This document shows, piece by piece, positions 49,972 to 58,208 of a stretch of 64,000 nt of DNA (positions are counted from its first letter, which is position 1; each line of letters begins with the position of its first letter). Both the position numbers and the translations under genes were made by a program. The notes under the pieces were generated by a model, which made no database searches, was not told the DNA's origin, and saw only the letters and a program-made list of their open reading frames with translations. Origin of the DNA: Micromonospora avicenniae (GTDB lineage: Bacteria > Actinomycetota > Actinomycetes > Mycobacteriales > Micromonosporaceae); the NCBI RefSeq assembly GCF_900156065.1, contig NZ_FTNF01000005.1:62001-126000 (forward strand). The letters run 5' to 3'.

Positions 49972-51300
49972 GTGCGACGTAACGCCGCGCTGTTCGTGGT
50001 GATATCCGTGCTGTCCGGCCTGGGCGGCAGCGCCATGAACCTGGTGACCGGCATCTGGATCCTCGATCTCACCGGGTCGGCCGGCCTCGCGGCCCTCGCC
50101 GGGCTCTGCCTCTACGGCCCCCAGCTCGCCGGTCCTTGGCTGGGCGGTGTGCTCGACCGGCTGCCGCGACGCCCGCTGCTCATCGCGACCGATCTGGCCC
50201 TGGCCGCATCCGTACTGACCCTGCTGGCGGTGCACGGGCCGGACCGGGCCTGGCTGCTCTTCGCCGTGTCGGCCGGCTACGGGATCAGCTACCTGCTGAT
50301 CGAGGCGGGGGAGACCGCGCTGCTGCCCGCCATGTTGTCGCCGGCCGAACTCGCCGACGTCAACGGCTGGCGCTCCAGCGCCGGGGAGGGCATGAAACTG
50401 ATCTCTCCGGCGCTGGGCACGGGCCTGTACGCATGGCACGGCGGGCAGGCCGTCGCCGTGTTCTGCGCCGTGGCGCCCGTGCTGGTGGCCGTCCTGTACG
50501 CCGCCCTGCGGCCGACCCACGCTCCGGCCGTCGCGCCACCCGAACGGCGCGGTGGGGTGCGTGCCGGCTTTCGTGTCCTGGTCGGGCAACGGGCGACCCG
50601 GGTGACCGTCGGGCTCGCCGCCGTCTCGATCGCCATGTCCGGCTTCGCCGCCGCGGCGAACTACTCGGTGGTCACCGAAGACCTGAACCTGCCGAGCACG
50701 TTCCTCGGCGTGCTGCTCAGCGCACAGGGCGCCGGATCGGTCGCCGGGGGACTGGTCGTCGGGCGGCTCCTGTCCCGGTACGGCACGGTACGGGTGGCGA
50801 CGGTCGGTGCGCTGTTGTTCGCCGCCGCCTGCCTCGGCCGGTGCCTGCCCTGGCCGTCGGCCGTCGTCGTGGCGGCGGTGGTCGGCGGTGTCGGTCTGCC
50901 GTGGACACTGGTCGCGGCGATCACCGCGGTGCAGACGAACACGCCGCAGGCGCTGCTCGGCCGGGTGTCCGCCACCGCCAACAGCGCCATGTTCGGGCCC
51001 ATCGTGCTGGCCACGCCGCTGGGATCCGCCGCCGTCGGCCTGGGCGGTCGCCCGTCGTTCGTCGTGGCCGCCGCGGTCTGCCTGCTCGCCGTGGCCGCCG
51101 CGGTACGCCGATCCGCGCGGAGCTGGGCCGACCCCGCCGGAGCCCCCGACGCCGCACGGTGGAAGAGGGAGCCGGCCGAGCGCGGTCACCACCGTGACGG
51201 GTACGTCGAAGCCCGGATCGGTGATCGTGCCCGTGGCGACGGGCGCACGGTCACGGCCGATCCACCGTCCCTGGGTGAACGCGGATCGTGGCGGACGTGA
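49972..51300 (+). CDS. MFS transporter (12-TM, macrolide-efflux/EntS-like)
   Basis: A 442-residue MFS protein with about twelve helices starting at residue 6 (ALFVVISVLSGLGGSAMNLVTGIWIL). Motif A-like GVLDRLPRRPLL is near residue 58, as in MFS_3-type exporters (macrolide efflux MefA, enterobactin exporter EntS). GTG at 49972 chosen because GGAGG is just upstream and the helices start there. The final 70 residues are hydrophilic and low-complexity. Preceded by the HTH gene with which it shares operators. Confidence 0.88.
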   Translation: MRRNAALFVVISVLSGLGGSAMNLVTGIWILDLTGSAGLAALAGLCLYGPQLAGPWLGGVLDRLPRRPLLIATDLALAASVLTLLAVHGPDRAWLLFAVSAGYGISYLLIEAGETALLPAMLSPAELADVNGWRSSAGEGMKLISPALGTGLYAWHGGQAVAVFCAVAPVLVAVLYAALRPTHAPAVAPPERRGGVRAGFRVLVGQRATRVTVGLAAVSIAMSGFAAAANYSVVTEDLNLPSTFLGVLLSAQGAGSVAGGLVVGRLLSRYGTVRVATVGALLFAAACLGRCLPWPSAVVVAAVVGGVGLPWTLVAAITAVQTNTPQALLGRVSATANSAMFGPIVLATPLGSAAVGLGGRPSFVVAAAVCLLAVAAAVRRSARSWADPAGAPDAARWKREPAERGHHRDGYVEARIGDRARGDGRTVTADPPSLGERGSWRT

Positions 51301-51353
51301 CGCCGGTGGTGCGTTCCGCCGATCGGCGCCAGTGGGCGTGGTGTCATGGGCGC

Positions 51354-52253
51354 GTGGAACTGCGGGAGATGCGTGCGTTCGTGGCGGTGGTGGAGGAGGG
51401 CAGCCTCTCCGGTGCGGCCCGTCGGTTGCACGTGAGTCAACCGGCGCTGTCGCAGCAGATGAACGGCCTCGAGCGGCAGCTCGGCGTGCAACTGCTCGTC
51501 CGCAGCAGCACCGGGGTCCAGGCCACCGAAGCGGGCGCGACGCTGCTCACCGAGGCCCGCGCCGTGCTCGCCCGGTACGACCAGGCGATCGCGGCCGTCA
51601 CCCGGCACACCGGGCCGGGTGAGGCCCGGCTACGGCTCGGTATCCCGCTGGAGATCCCCGCCGATCTGCTGTCCGGCCCGCTCGCCGCCCTGACCGACGC
51701 GTATCCGGCCACCCGGGTCCAGGCCCTGCACATGTCGACGGCGGACCAACTCGCCGCGCTCCGCGCCGGGGATCTCGACGTCGGCCTGCTGCGGGAGCAC
51801 CCGGTCGGCCCCGACCTGGATGCCGTGCTGGTCGTCGAGGAACGCCTGGGAGTGCTGCTCGCCGCCGGCCAGGCGGCGAAACTCGTCGGCCCCGACGGGA
51901 TCAGGCTGAACGCCCTCGCCGGGCTGGCCTGGGTCGGCTTTCCCCGCTCCGGAAGCCCGGTCTGGTACGACGAGATCACCGCCATCCTGCGCAGCCACGG
52001 TCTCGACCCGGGCCTCACTCCGCCCGAGGGTCAGGGGCTCATCGCGCCGGTGAAGCTCGCCGCGGTGACCGCCGGTGGGGCGTTCGCGTTGGCGCCGCCG
52101 AACTGGCAGCAACCGATCCCGGAGTCGCTGGCCTGGGCGCCCCTGGCCGGGCATCCGCTCGTAAGGCGGACCTGGGCGGCCTGGCCGGCCAGTTCCCGCC
52201 GGCGGGACCTCGGTCACCTGATCGCCGCGCTGGAGTATCAGGGACCGGAGTAG
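51354..52253 (+). CDS. LysR-family transcriptional regulator
   Basis: A 299-residue LysR: N-terminal winged HTH (MRAFVAVVEEGSLSGAARRLHVSQPALSQQMNGLERQLGVQLL split over residues 6-48) and a periplasmic-binding-protein-like effector domain from about 90. GTG at 51354 gives the standard family start. A T-N11-A dyad lies in the gap to the SDR gene downstream, a plausible target. The effector is unknown. Confidence 0.92.
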   Translation: MELREMRAFVAVVEEGSLSGAARRLHVSQPALSQQMNGLERQLGVQLLVRSSTGVQATEAGATLLTEARAVLARYDQAIAAVTRHTGPGEARLRLGIPLEIPADLLSGPLAALTDAYPATRVQALHMSTADQLAALRAGDLDVGLLREHPVGPDLDAVLVVEERLGVLLAAGQAAKLVGPDGIRLNALAGLAWVGFPRSGSPVWYDEITAILRSHGLDPGLTPPEGQGLIAPVKLAAVTAGGAFALAPPNWQQPIPESLAWAPLAGHPLVRRTWAAWPASSRRRDLGHLIAALEYQGPE

Positions 52254-52261
52254 CCGCCGGG

Positions 52262-52286
52262 GCCGCTTATGGCGGCCATAAGCGGC
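52262..52286. promoter_or_regulatory. perfect dyad between LysR and SDR genes (LysR-box candidate)
   Basis: Arms GCCGCTTATGG (52262-52272) and CCATAAGCGGC (52276-52286) with a CGG spacer. Inside it, TTATGGCGGCCATAA fits the LysR T-N11-A rule. It starts eight bases after the LysR stop, so it could instead act as a terminator hairpin. Confidence 0.65.
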
Positions 52287-52387
52287 TCCACCAGCGCGGT
52301 GGGAAAGCTGTGAGCGCCCTGCGCCTTTACATCCACGGGTCGGGACATCCCTGACCGAAGTTTCACGAGATGTGGGTGGAAAAGACG

Positions 52388-53128
52388 ATGGAACTGCAGG
52401 GACATGTGGCTCTGGTGACCGGTGGCACCAGCGGCATCGGCCGGGCAACCGCCCTCGCCCTCGCCGAGCGGGGTGCCCACGTGCTGGTCTCGGGCCGGGA
52501 CGAGAGCCGCGGCCAGGCGGTGGTCGGGGAGATCCGGGCGGCCGGTGGCCACGCCGACTTCCTGGTCGCCGACCTGGGTGACGAAGCGTCGGCTCGGTCG
52601 CTGGCCGCTCGGGCGCGGGAGGTGGCCGGTCAGGTGGACATCCTGGTCAACAACGCCGGGATCTACCCGTACGGCTCCACCGCGCAGACCAGCGGGACGA
52701 CCTTCGACGCGGTGTACTCGCTCAACGTGAAGGTGCCGTACTTCCTGGTCGCCGAGCTCGCCCCGGAAATGGCAAAGCGGGGTCACGGCGCGATCGTCAA
52801 CGTGACGACGATGGTCGCCGAGTTCGGCGACCCGGGCTTCGGCCTGTACGGGTCGAGCAAGGCGGCGCTCGTGCTGCTCACCAAGTCGTGGGCCGCCGAG
52901 TACGGCTCGCACGGCGTCCGGGTCAACGCGGTCAGCCCTGGCCCGACCCTCACCAGCGGCACCGCCCCGATGGGTGACGCTCTCGACCAGCAGGCGGCCC
53001 AGGCCCCGGCCGGCCGGCCCGGCTCGGCGGAGGAGATCGCCGAGGCGATCGCCTACCTGACCAGCGACCGGGCGAGCTTCGTGCACGGCGCGGTGCTGCC
53101 GGTGGACGGCGGCCGGATCGCCGTCTGA
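52388..53128 (+). CDS. short-chain dehydrogenase/reductase
   Basis: A 246-residue classical SDR: TGGTSGIGRATAL cofactor motif (from residue 11), VDILVNNAGIYPYG near 85, catalytic serine-tyrosine-lysine region around VTTMVAEFGDPGFGLYGSSKAAL near 145, and VHGAVLPVDGGRIAV at the C-terminus. The ATG at 52388 is preferred to 52370 since the family start MELQGHVALVTGG fits and GGTGGA precedes it. It lies downstream of the LysR gene and the T-N11-A dyad, a likely target. Confidence 0.93.
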   Translation: MELQGHVALVTGGTSGIGRATALALAERGAHVLVSGRDESRGQAVVGEIRAAGGHADFLVADLGDEASARSLAARAREVAGQVDILVNNAGIYPYGSTAQTSGTTFDAVYSLNVKVPYFLVAELAPEMAKRGHGAIVNVTTMVAEFGDPGFGLYGSSKAALVLLTKSWAAEYGSHGVRVNAVSPGPTLTSGTAPMGDALDQQAAQAPAGRPGSAEEIAEAIAYLTSDRASFVHGAVLPVDGGRIAV

Positions 53129-53224
53129 CCCTGATCACCCGTGTCGCGGCGGCCCGCTCCACACCCACGGTGGGGCGGGCCGCCGCCTCTTGTCCGGGCG
53201 TCCCCGGCGGGACGGATACTTGCA

Positions 53225-53241
53225 CCTCCCCCGAGGGGAGG
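53225..53241 (+). promoter_or_regulatory. MerR-type promoter dyad
   Basis: CCTCCCC-CGA-GGGGAGG, perfect 7+7 dyad, 17 bases before the MerR ATG. TTGCAC immediately upstream (53220-53225) could be a -35. A symmetrical element between -35 and -10 is the usual MerR arrangement. Confidence 0.55.
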
Positions 53242-53257
53242 CGCGAGGGTGGACGAC

Positions 53258-54193
53258 ATGAACGGCGACACGCGGTACTCGATCGGTGAGCTGGCCCGGC
53301 GTACCGGATTGACGGTCAAGACCATCCGGTTCTACGCCGACCGCGGCATCGTGCCGCCGAGCGGACGTAGCCCGGCCGGTCATCGACGGTACGGGGTGCG
53401 GGCGCTCGCCCGGCTGGAGATGGTGCGAACGCTGCGCGGGCTCGGACTCGACCTTCCGACGATCGCCCGGATCGTCGATCGCGAAATCCCGCTCGCCGAG
53501 GTCGCCGCGGCGCACGCCGACGCCCTCGCCGTCCAGATCCGGTTGCTGCGGCTGCGCCGAGCGGTGCTCGCGATGGTCGCCAGGCGCGAATCCACGACCG
53601 AGGGGATGGAACTGATGCACAAGCTGGCCACGCTCACCAAGGAGGAGCGCGAGCGCCTGGTGGGCGACTTCCTCGACGCCGTGTTCGGCGGGGTGGACGC
53701 CGACCCGGCCTTCGCCGGTCCGCGCCGTTCGTTGACCCCGCAGCTGCCGGACGAGCCGGAGGACGAACAGGTCGAGGCGTGGATCGAGCTGGCCGAACTC
53801 GCCCAGGACCAGGACTTCTGTGCCGGGATGCGGCGCCTGGCGGAACAGTACGCGGCAGACCGCGCCGACGGCGCGGCCATCGTGGCGCGCCCGGACGCGG
53901 TGGCGATCGTTCGTGCCGAGGCGGGACCGGCTCTGGCGGCGGCGGTAGACCCGGACTCGCCCCGGGCGGACGCCGTGGTCGCGGCGATGACGGGGCGGTA
54001 CGCGCGGCTGTGCGCTCGCCCCGACGACCTGGCGTCGCGGCGTCGGCTGCTGGCCCGGCTCGAGGCGGCGAGCGACCCGGACCGCGAGCGGTACCTGCGG
54101 CTGCTCTCGGTGGTCAACGGCTGGCCGGCGACCGACAGCCTGGCGCCGGTGCTCGACTGGTCGATCCGGGCGCTGCGGTCCCGCGGCGTGTGA
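53258..54193 (+). CDS. MerR-family transcriptional regulator
   Basis: A 311-residue regulator. N-terminal MerR winged HTH (TRYSIGELARRTGLTVKTIRFYADRGIVPPSGRS-type start, split at residue 20) with HRRYGVRALARLEMVRTLRGLGLDL following, then a long helical C-terminal domain (about 115-311) without metal-binding cysteines, so not a metal sensor of the MerR/SoxR type. ATG at 53258 chosen over a GTG nine bases upstream by family start. A dyad typical of MerR promoters lies just ahead, suggesting autoregulation. Confidence 0.9.
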   Translation: MNGDTRYSIGELARRTGLTVKTIRFYADRGIVPPSGRSPAGHRRYGVRALARLEMVRTLRGLGLDLPTIARIVDREIPLAEVAAAHADALAVQIRLLRLRRAVLAMVARRESTTEGMELMHKLATLTKEERERLVGDFLDAVFGGVDADPAFAGPRRSLTPQLPDEPEDEQVEAWIELAELAQDQDFCAGMRRLAEQYAADRADGAAIVARPDAVAIVRAEAGPALAAAVDPDSPRADAVVAAMTGRYARLCARPDDLASRRRLLARLEAASDPDRERYLRLLSVVNGWPATDSLAPVLDWSIRALRSRGV

Positions 54194-54227
54194 GGGTGAC
54201 TCCGGCCGCTCGGCCGTCGGCTGGGCG

Positions 54228-54527
54228 TCACACGCCGAGGCCGCCAACGACGGTCATCTCCTGGCTCGCGAACTCGCCGGTGAGCAGGGGCATGGCCCGG
54301 GCGATGGCGGCCTTCGTCTCGGGCAGTTGGAGGGACCGGTCGTGGTGCTCCTTCGAGTCCCAGATCTCGCTGACCCGGATCAGGTCGGGGTCGTCCTCCG
54401 CCACCCCCACCGCGTAGAGCCGGCAACCGGCCGCGCGCAGGCCGTCGACGCCCTCCAGCAGGATCGCCACCACCTCGTCGCGGTGCCCCGGGCCGGTCCT
54501 CATCGAGTTGAAGTAGCCGTATGCCAT
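54228..54527 (-). CDS. antibiotic-biosynthesis-monooxygenase (ABM)-domain protein
   Basis: A 99-residue single-domain dimeric alpha-beta barrel protein (ABM/YgiN-like): MAYGYFNSMRTGPGHRDEVV, LYAVGVAEDDPDLIRVSEIW and a helix with SLQLPETKAAIARAMPLL. Members are cofactor-free quinol monooxygenases or haem-related enzymes; the function here is not certain. Start ATG at 54527 with GGGGGCG upstream. Convergent with the MerR gene. Confidence 0.88.
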   Translation of the reverse strand: MAYGYFNSMRTGPGHRDEVVAILLEGVDGLRAAGCRLYAVGVAEDDPDLIRVSEIWDSKEHHDRSLQLPETKAAIARAMPLLTGEFASQEMTVVGGLGV

Positions 54528-54756
54528 TGCACGCCCCCACGTCGAGCCGATGCCTCCGCGGGCAATCCTGCCCGGCCGGTACGACATGGCGACGCGACCC
54601 GCCGCGCACACCGTCCTGGCGGATGTAGGAAAGCTTCCTCGAAGCGATTGACTTCGATGTTTTGTGACACGACAATCTCCGGCTATATCCATAAGCATCA
54701 ATTCTTGTACCTGCGTGGAGGCCGGTCATCGAGAGCAAGACGGAAGCGAGGTCACG

Positions 54757-55959
54757 ATGATGCACAGTCGACGACGAGCCAGTGACGCGGTGCTGGCCCT
54801 GCTGGCGGTCACCGGGCTGCTGCTCGCGGCCACACCGGCAGCCGCGGCGCCCACCACCGCCACCGGCGCCCCACCGGCCGCCGCGGCACCGGACACCGAC
54901 TCCCTCACCACCGCCGTCACCGGCAAGCTCCTCACCACCGTCGCGTCGGCGGCGACGACGGCGGCGCAGACGCGGATCACGGTCGACCGCAGCGGTGCCG
55001 GGTGGGCCTTCGGGACAGCGGTGGCCCTGGCGCCGTCGGAGACGGACGCGCACCCCACCGGCGCGATCTTCGTCGCCCGCGTCGAGCGCGGCGCATGGCG
55101 GGTCGCGTTCGACGGCGAGGCGGAGTTCGCCGCCCTCGCCACCGCGTCGCCGCTGGTGACGAGCCAGGAGAAGGCGGTCTTCGGCAACGAGCCTCTCCCC
55201 CTCTACGCGGGCGGCGACTACCGCACCGGCATGGCCCTGCCGTTCGCGGTCGGGCAGACGTGGACGCTGACCAGCGGCCCGCACGGCTGGGGCGGCAGCG
55301 AATCGCCGTACAGTTCAGTCGATCTCGCCGGCGGTGACCAGGTGGTTCGCGCCGCTCGTGCCGGTGCCGCGTACACCATGTGCCAGGGCTGGATCCGGGT
55401 GATCCACGACCGCGGTTACTCCACCGACTACTACCACCTGTGGAGCAACATCTCGGTCAACGGGGCGAGCGTCGCCCAGGGTGCCTTCCTCGGCTACACC
55501 GGCACCGACGTCACCTGTGGCGGGGCGGCCTACGGCCGGCACGTCCACTTCGGGCTACGGCAGAACAGCGCGTACGTCCCGATGGCCGACCACGACATCG
55601 GCAAGTGGGTGTTCGCCAACGGCGCGTCCGCGTACCAGGGTGGGGCCCGGCACGGTTCGGCGTGGATCGGCGCGGGCGGCGCCATCTACAACCACGGGGC
55701 GCTCGGGCTCAACCAGGGAGTGGTGGACGCCAACGGTGGCGGCACCCTGACCCGGCGTGCCGGTCCCGGCACCGGTTACGCCGCGGTCGGCTCGCTGGCC
55801 GACGGCGCCACAGTGACGATCTCCTGCTCGGCGAACGGCACCACCCACACCGGCCGATACGGCGCCACCGCGCTCTGGAACCGGCTCAGCGACGGCAGTT
55901 GGGTCTCCGACGCGTACCTGTGGACCGGCGTCAACGGTCCGCTCAATGGCTGGTGCTGA
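54757..55959 (+). CDS. secreted M23-family metallopeptidase with C-terminal SH3-like domain
   Basis: A 400-residue exported peptidase (signal 1-32), probably with a propeptide (about 33-145). The M23/lysostaphin-type domain (about 150-310) has zinc ligands in HGWGGSESPYSSVD (H176, D189) and GRHVHFG (H262, H264). The C-terminal 80 residues form an SH3b-type wall-binding domain (TRRAGPGTGYAAVGSLADGA). It resembles beta-lytic metalloendopeptidases that cut peptidoglycan cross-bridges. ATG at 54757 with GAGG upstream. First gene of a two-gene lytic operon. Confidence 0.9.
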   Translation: MMHSRRRASDAVLALLAVTGLLLAATPAAAAPTTATGAPPAAAAPDTDSLTTAVTGKLLTTVASAATTAAQTRITVDRSGAGWAFGTAVALAPSETDAHPTGAIFVARVERGAWRVAFDGEAEFAALATASPLVTSQEKAVFGNEPLPLYAGGDYRTGMALPFAVGQTWTLTSGPHGWGGSESPYSSVDLAGGDQVVRAARAGAAYTMCQGWIRVIHDRGYSTDYYHLWSNISVNGASVAQGAFLGYTGTDVTCGGAAYGRHVHFGLRQNSAYVPMADHDIGKWVFANGASAYQGGARHGSAWIGAGGAIYNHGALGLNQGVVDANGGGTLTRRAGPGTGYAAVGSLADGATVTISCSANGTTHTGRYGATALWNRLSDGSWVSDAYLWTGVNGPLNGWC

Positions 55960-56011
55960 CCGGGGCGTCCGTCGGCTGCCGCCCGGTGGCCGACAGTGGA
56001 AAGGAGTGGCA

Positions 56012-57388
56012 ATGACAGCAGTCGGCACCTCCCGCCGTGCCCGCCTGGCGCTCGGCGGCGCATTCGCCCTGCTCACCGCGCTCGGCGGTACGACCGCTGC
56101 CGGGTCGCCGGCGGTCGCCGACCCGGCCGGCGCGCCGTCCACCCCGCTGGCCGCCGCCTTCGACACGGCGGCGGGGCGGTACGACGTGCCCCGCGACCTG
56201 CTCGTGACGATCGGGTACACGGAGACGCGGCTGGACATGAACGCCGGCTCGTCGAGCGCGGCCGGCGGGTACGGACTCATGCACCTGGTGAGCAACCCGC
56301 AGCGGCACACGCTCGACGAGGCCGCCGCCCGCACCGGGCTGGATCCGGTCGCGCTGCGCACCGACCCGACGGCGAACGTGCTCGGCGCGGCCGCCGTGCT
56401 CCGCGCGTACGCCGACCAGGCGGGCCTGACCGCGACGGCGCGCGACGACCTCGCCCGGTGGTACGGGCCGGTCGCCCGGTACGGCGGCGCGGGCACGGCG
56501 GTCAGCGCCCGGCGCTACGCGGACGCCGTGTTCGACGTGCTACGCGGCGGATTCACCGCCGAGCGCGGCGAGACGGTGGCGGCCCGAGCCGTGACGCCGC
56601 AGCGCGGGGAGCTGGAGCGGGCCGGTGAGATGGGCACGCTCAGCACCGACTACCCGCCGGCGGCCTGGGCGCCGGCCAGCACCAGCAACTACACGGTGGC
56701 CGGTCGACCTGCCGGTCAACCGATCGACCGGGTCGTCATCCACGTGACCCAGGGCTCGTACGCCGGCTCGATCAGCTGGTTCCAGAACCCCGCCGCGCAG
56801 GTCAGCGCGCACTACACGTTCCGCTCCTCGGACGGTGCCGTCACCCAGTCGGTGCGGGAGAAGGACATCGCCTGGCATGCCGGCAACTGGACCTACAACA
56901 CGCGGTCGATTGGCATCGAGCACGAGGGGTACGTGGACAACCCGGCCTGGTTCACCGACGCGATGTACCGGGCCTCCGCCGCGCTGACCCGCAGCCTCAC
57001 GGCGAAGTACGGCATCCCGCGGGACCGGGCGCACATCGTCGGGCACGTCGAGGTGCCCGGTGCCACGCACACCGACCCGGGTCCGAACTGGAACTGGACC
57101 TACTACATGCAGCTGGTCAACGGAATCACCGGGGTCGGCTCCGGCACCGTCACCACCGGGTCGGGCAATCTCAACGTGCGCTCCGGCCCCGGCACCGGGT
57201 ACCCGGTCGTCGGCTCCGTCGCCCCCGGCGCCACGGTGAGCGTCTACTGCCAGACCGCGGGCACCACCGTCACCGGCCCGTACGGCACCACCGACGTCTG
57301 GAACCGGATCGGCACCAACCGGTGGGTCTCCGACGCGTACGTCCTGACCGGGCACGACGGGTACATCCCGGGTGTGCCCCGCTGCTGA
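56012..57388 (+). CDS. secreted bifunctional wall hydrolase: transglycosylase-like + N-acetylmuramoyl-L-alanine amidase + SH3
   Basis: A 458-residue exported protein (signal 1-37). Residues 45-180 look like an SLT/lysozyme-like domain (YDVPRDLLVTIGYTETRLD with E71 as candidate acid, GGYGLMHL). Residues 230-375 are an Amidase_2 (T7-lysozyme-like) domain with zinc-ligand histidines in RVVIHVTQGSY and HIVGHVEVPGATHTDPG. The C-terminus is an SH3b-like domain very similar to that of the M23 protein. AAGGAG ribosome site. It cuts the glycan strand and the stem-peptide amide. It follows the M23 gene by 52 bases. Confidence 0.88.
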   Translation: MTAVGTSRRARLALGGAFALLTALGGTTAAGSPAVADPAGAPSTPLAAAFDTAAGRYDVPRDLLVTIGYTETRLDMNAGSSSAAGGYGLMHLVSNPQRHTLDEAAARTGLDPVALRTDPTANVLGAAAVLRAYADQAGLTATARDDLARWYGPVARYGGAGTAVSARRYADAVFDVLRGGFTAERGETVAARAVTPQRGELERAGEMGTLSTDYPPAAWAPASTSNYTVAGRPAGQPIDRVVIHVTQGSYAGSISWFQNPAAQVSAHYTFRSSDGAVTQSVREKDIAWHAGNWTYNTRSIGIEHEGYVDNPAWFTDAMYRASAALTRSLTAKYGIPRDRAHIVGHVEVPGATHTDPGPNWNWTYYMQLVNGITGVGSGTVTTGSGNLNVRSGPGTGYPVVGSVAPGATVSVYCQTAGTTVTGPYGTTDVWNRIGTNRWVSDAYVLTGHDGYIPGVPRC

Positions 57389-57394
57389 ACCTAT

Positions 57395-57430
57395 CCGCCG
57401 CCGGGGTGGCTCTCACCACCCCGGCGGCGG
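57395..57430 (+). terminator. terminator of the lytic operon
   Basis: Perfect 15-bp stem (57395-57409 with 57416-57430) and 6-base loop, seven bases after the amidase stop. Confidence 0.88.
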
Positions 57431-57486
57431 GCACGCCGCCGGCGGACCGGTCGTGGCGTCCGGCGCCGCGTGGCCCGGGCGACGAA

Positions 57487-57810
57487 TCAGCGGTTCTGCT
57501 TCTGCTGGCAGGGGACGCAGAAGCGGGCGTGCGGCAGGATCTCCAGGCGCTCGGCGGGGATCTCGCCCCCGCACCGCTCGCAGACGCCGTAGCTGCCGTC
57601 GGCGACGCGCCGCAGCGCCCCTGCGATCTGCTCGATGCTCTGCCGAGTGGCGGCGATGAGCGCCTGCCGGGTGTGGGCCTCGCCCGGGTCGCCGGTGTCG
57701 GCGGTGAGTTCGGTCAGTCTCGTGGTCTGGGCCTCGAACTCCTTGCTGAGGGATGCTTGCAGGTCGTCCAGCCGGTCCTGATCGGCCCGCCGGTGCGTTC
57801 CGGTGCTCAT
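57487..57810 (-). CDS. DksA/TraR-family C4 zinc-finger protein
   Basis: A 107-residue protein: an N-terminal coiled-coil pair (about 8-70) and a zinc finger YGVCERCGGEIPAERLEILPHARFCVPCQ (about 72-100) with CxxC-x17-CxxC. DksA/TraR proteins enter the secondary channel of RNA polymerase and adjust transcription; many actinobacterial members lack known targets. Start ATG 57810 with AAGGAG. The same frame stays open upstream to an ATG at 58071, which has its own promoter; see the leader terminator. Confidence 0.9.
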   Translation of the reverse strand: MSTGTHRRADQDRLDDLQASLSKEFEAQTTRLTELTADTGDPGEAHTRQALIAATRQSIEQIAGALRRVADGSYGVCERCGGEIPAERLEILPHARFCVPCQQKQNR

Positions 57811-57832
57811 GGCGACGTCTCCTTGTCCAGGT

Positions 57833-57869
57833 AAAAGAAAAAGGGCCGAAGCTGTGTAGCTTCGCCCTT
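57833..57869 (-). terminator. intrinsic terminator in the leader of the DksA-like gene
   Basis: On the minus strand, AAGGGC-GAAGCT pairs with AGCTTC-GGCCCTT around a short ACAC loop (57841-57869, one bulged C), followed by TTTTTCTTTT (57842-57833). A hairpin with a real T-run is rare in such GC-rich DNA. It ends about 22 bases before the DksA ATG, so it either ends the DUF2267 or leader transcript, or attenuates the DksA gene. Confidence 0.8.
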
Positions 57870-58077
57870 GGCGTCCGTTTCTGGATGTGAACGGTTCCGC
57901 CGGTGGGCCACGGCCCGGAACGGGGCTTGGCAGTCCCTGGATGGCCAGGGTTGGCGCGATGCGCGCGCCGAGGAAACGACCTCGCGGCAGCGCGGCGCGG
58001 AGCGGCCGGTGGGCAGCGCGAAGCACCGTCAACGTCGTGACGGTGGCGGCGTTCTTACCGACCGGTGGCATCCGACC
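57870..58077 (-). other. leader region of the DksA-like gene, possible small RNA or leader ORF
   Basis: Region between promoter (58078-58106) and terminator. A transcript of about 240 bases is predicted from 58071 to 57833. An in-frame ORF runs from ATG 58071 into the DksA gene; its first 35 codons have fair codon bias, the rest do not (TTA, AGA, TTT). No known RNA family recognised. Confidence 0.4.
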
Positions 58078-58106
58078 ACCATAGGTGGCCGTCGGCGTAA
58101 AGCCAA
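58078..58106 (-). promoter_or_regulatory. promoter upstream of the DksA leader
   Basis: Minus-strand TTGGCT (58106-58101), 17-base spacer, TATGGT (58083-58078). An ATG follows six bases later at 58071, matching the leaderless pattern seen elsewhere in the window. Confidence 0.6.
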
Positions 58107-58208
58107 CCGCCTTCGGAGTATCGGCCGGCCGGGGACCGGGATCGGCTCCGCGGGCGCAGCCGCGCCCTGGCTCTACATCGACCGACGTCTTCGCGTCCTG
58201 GTCACCGG

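Noticed and set aside
57811..58071. 87-residue N-terminal extension of the DksA-like protein
   Set aside because: It would cross an intrinsic terminator, the second half has poor codon bias, and the family normally starts near 57810. Kept only as a leader hypothesis.
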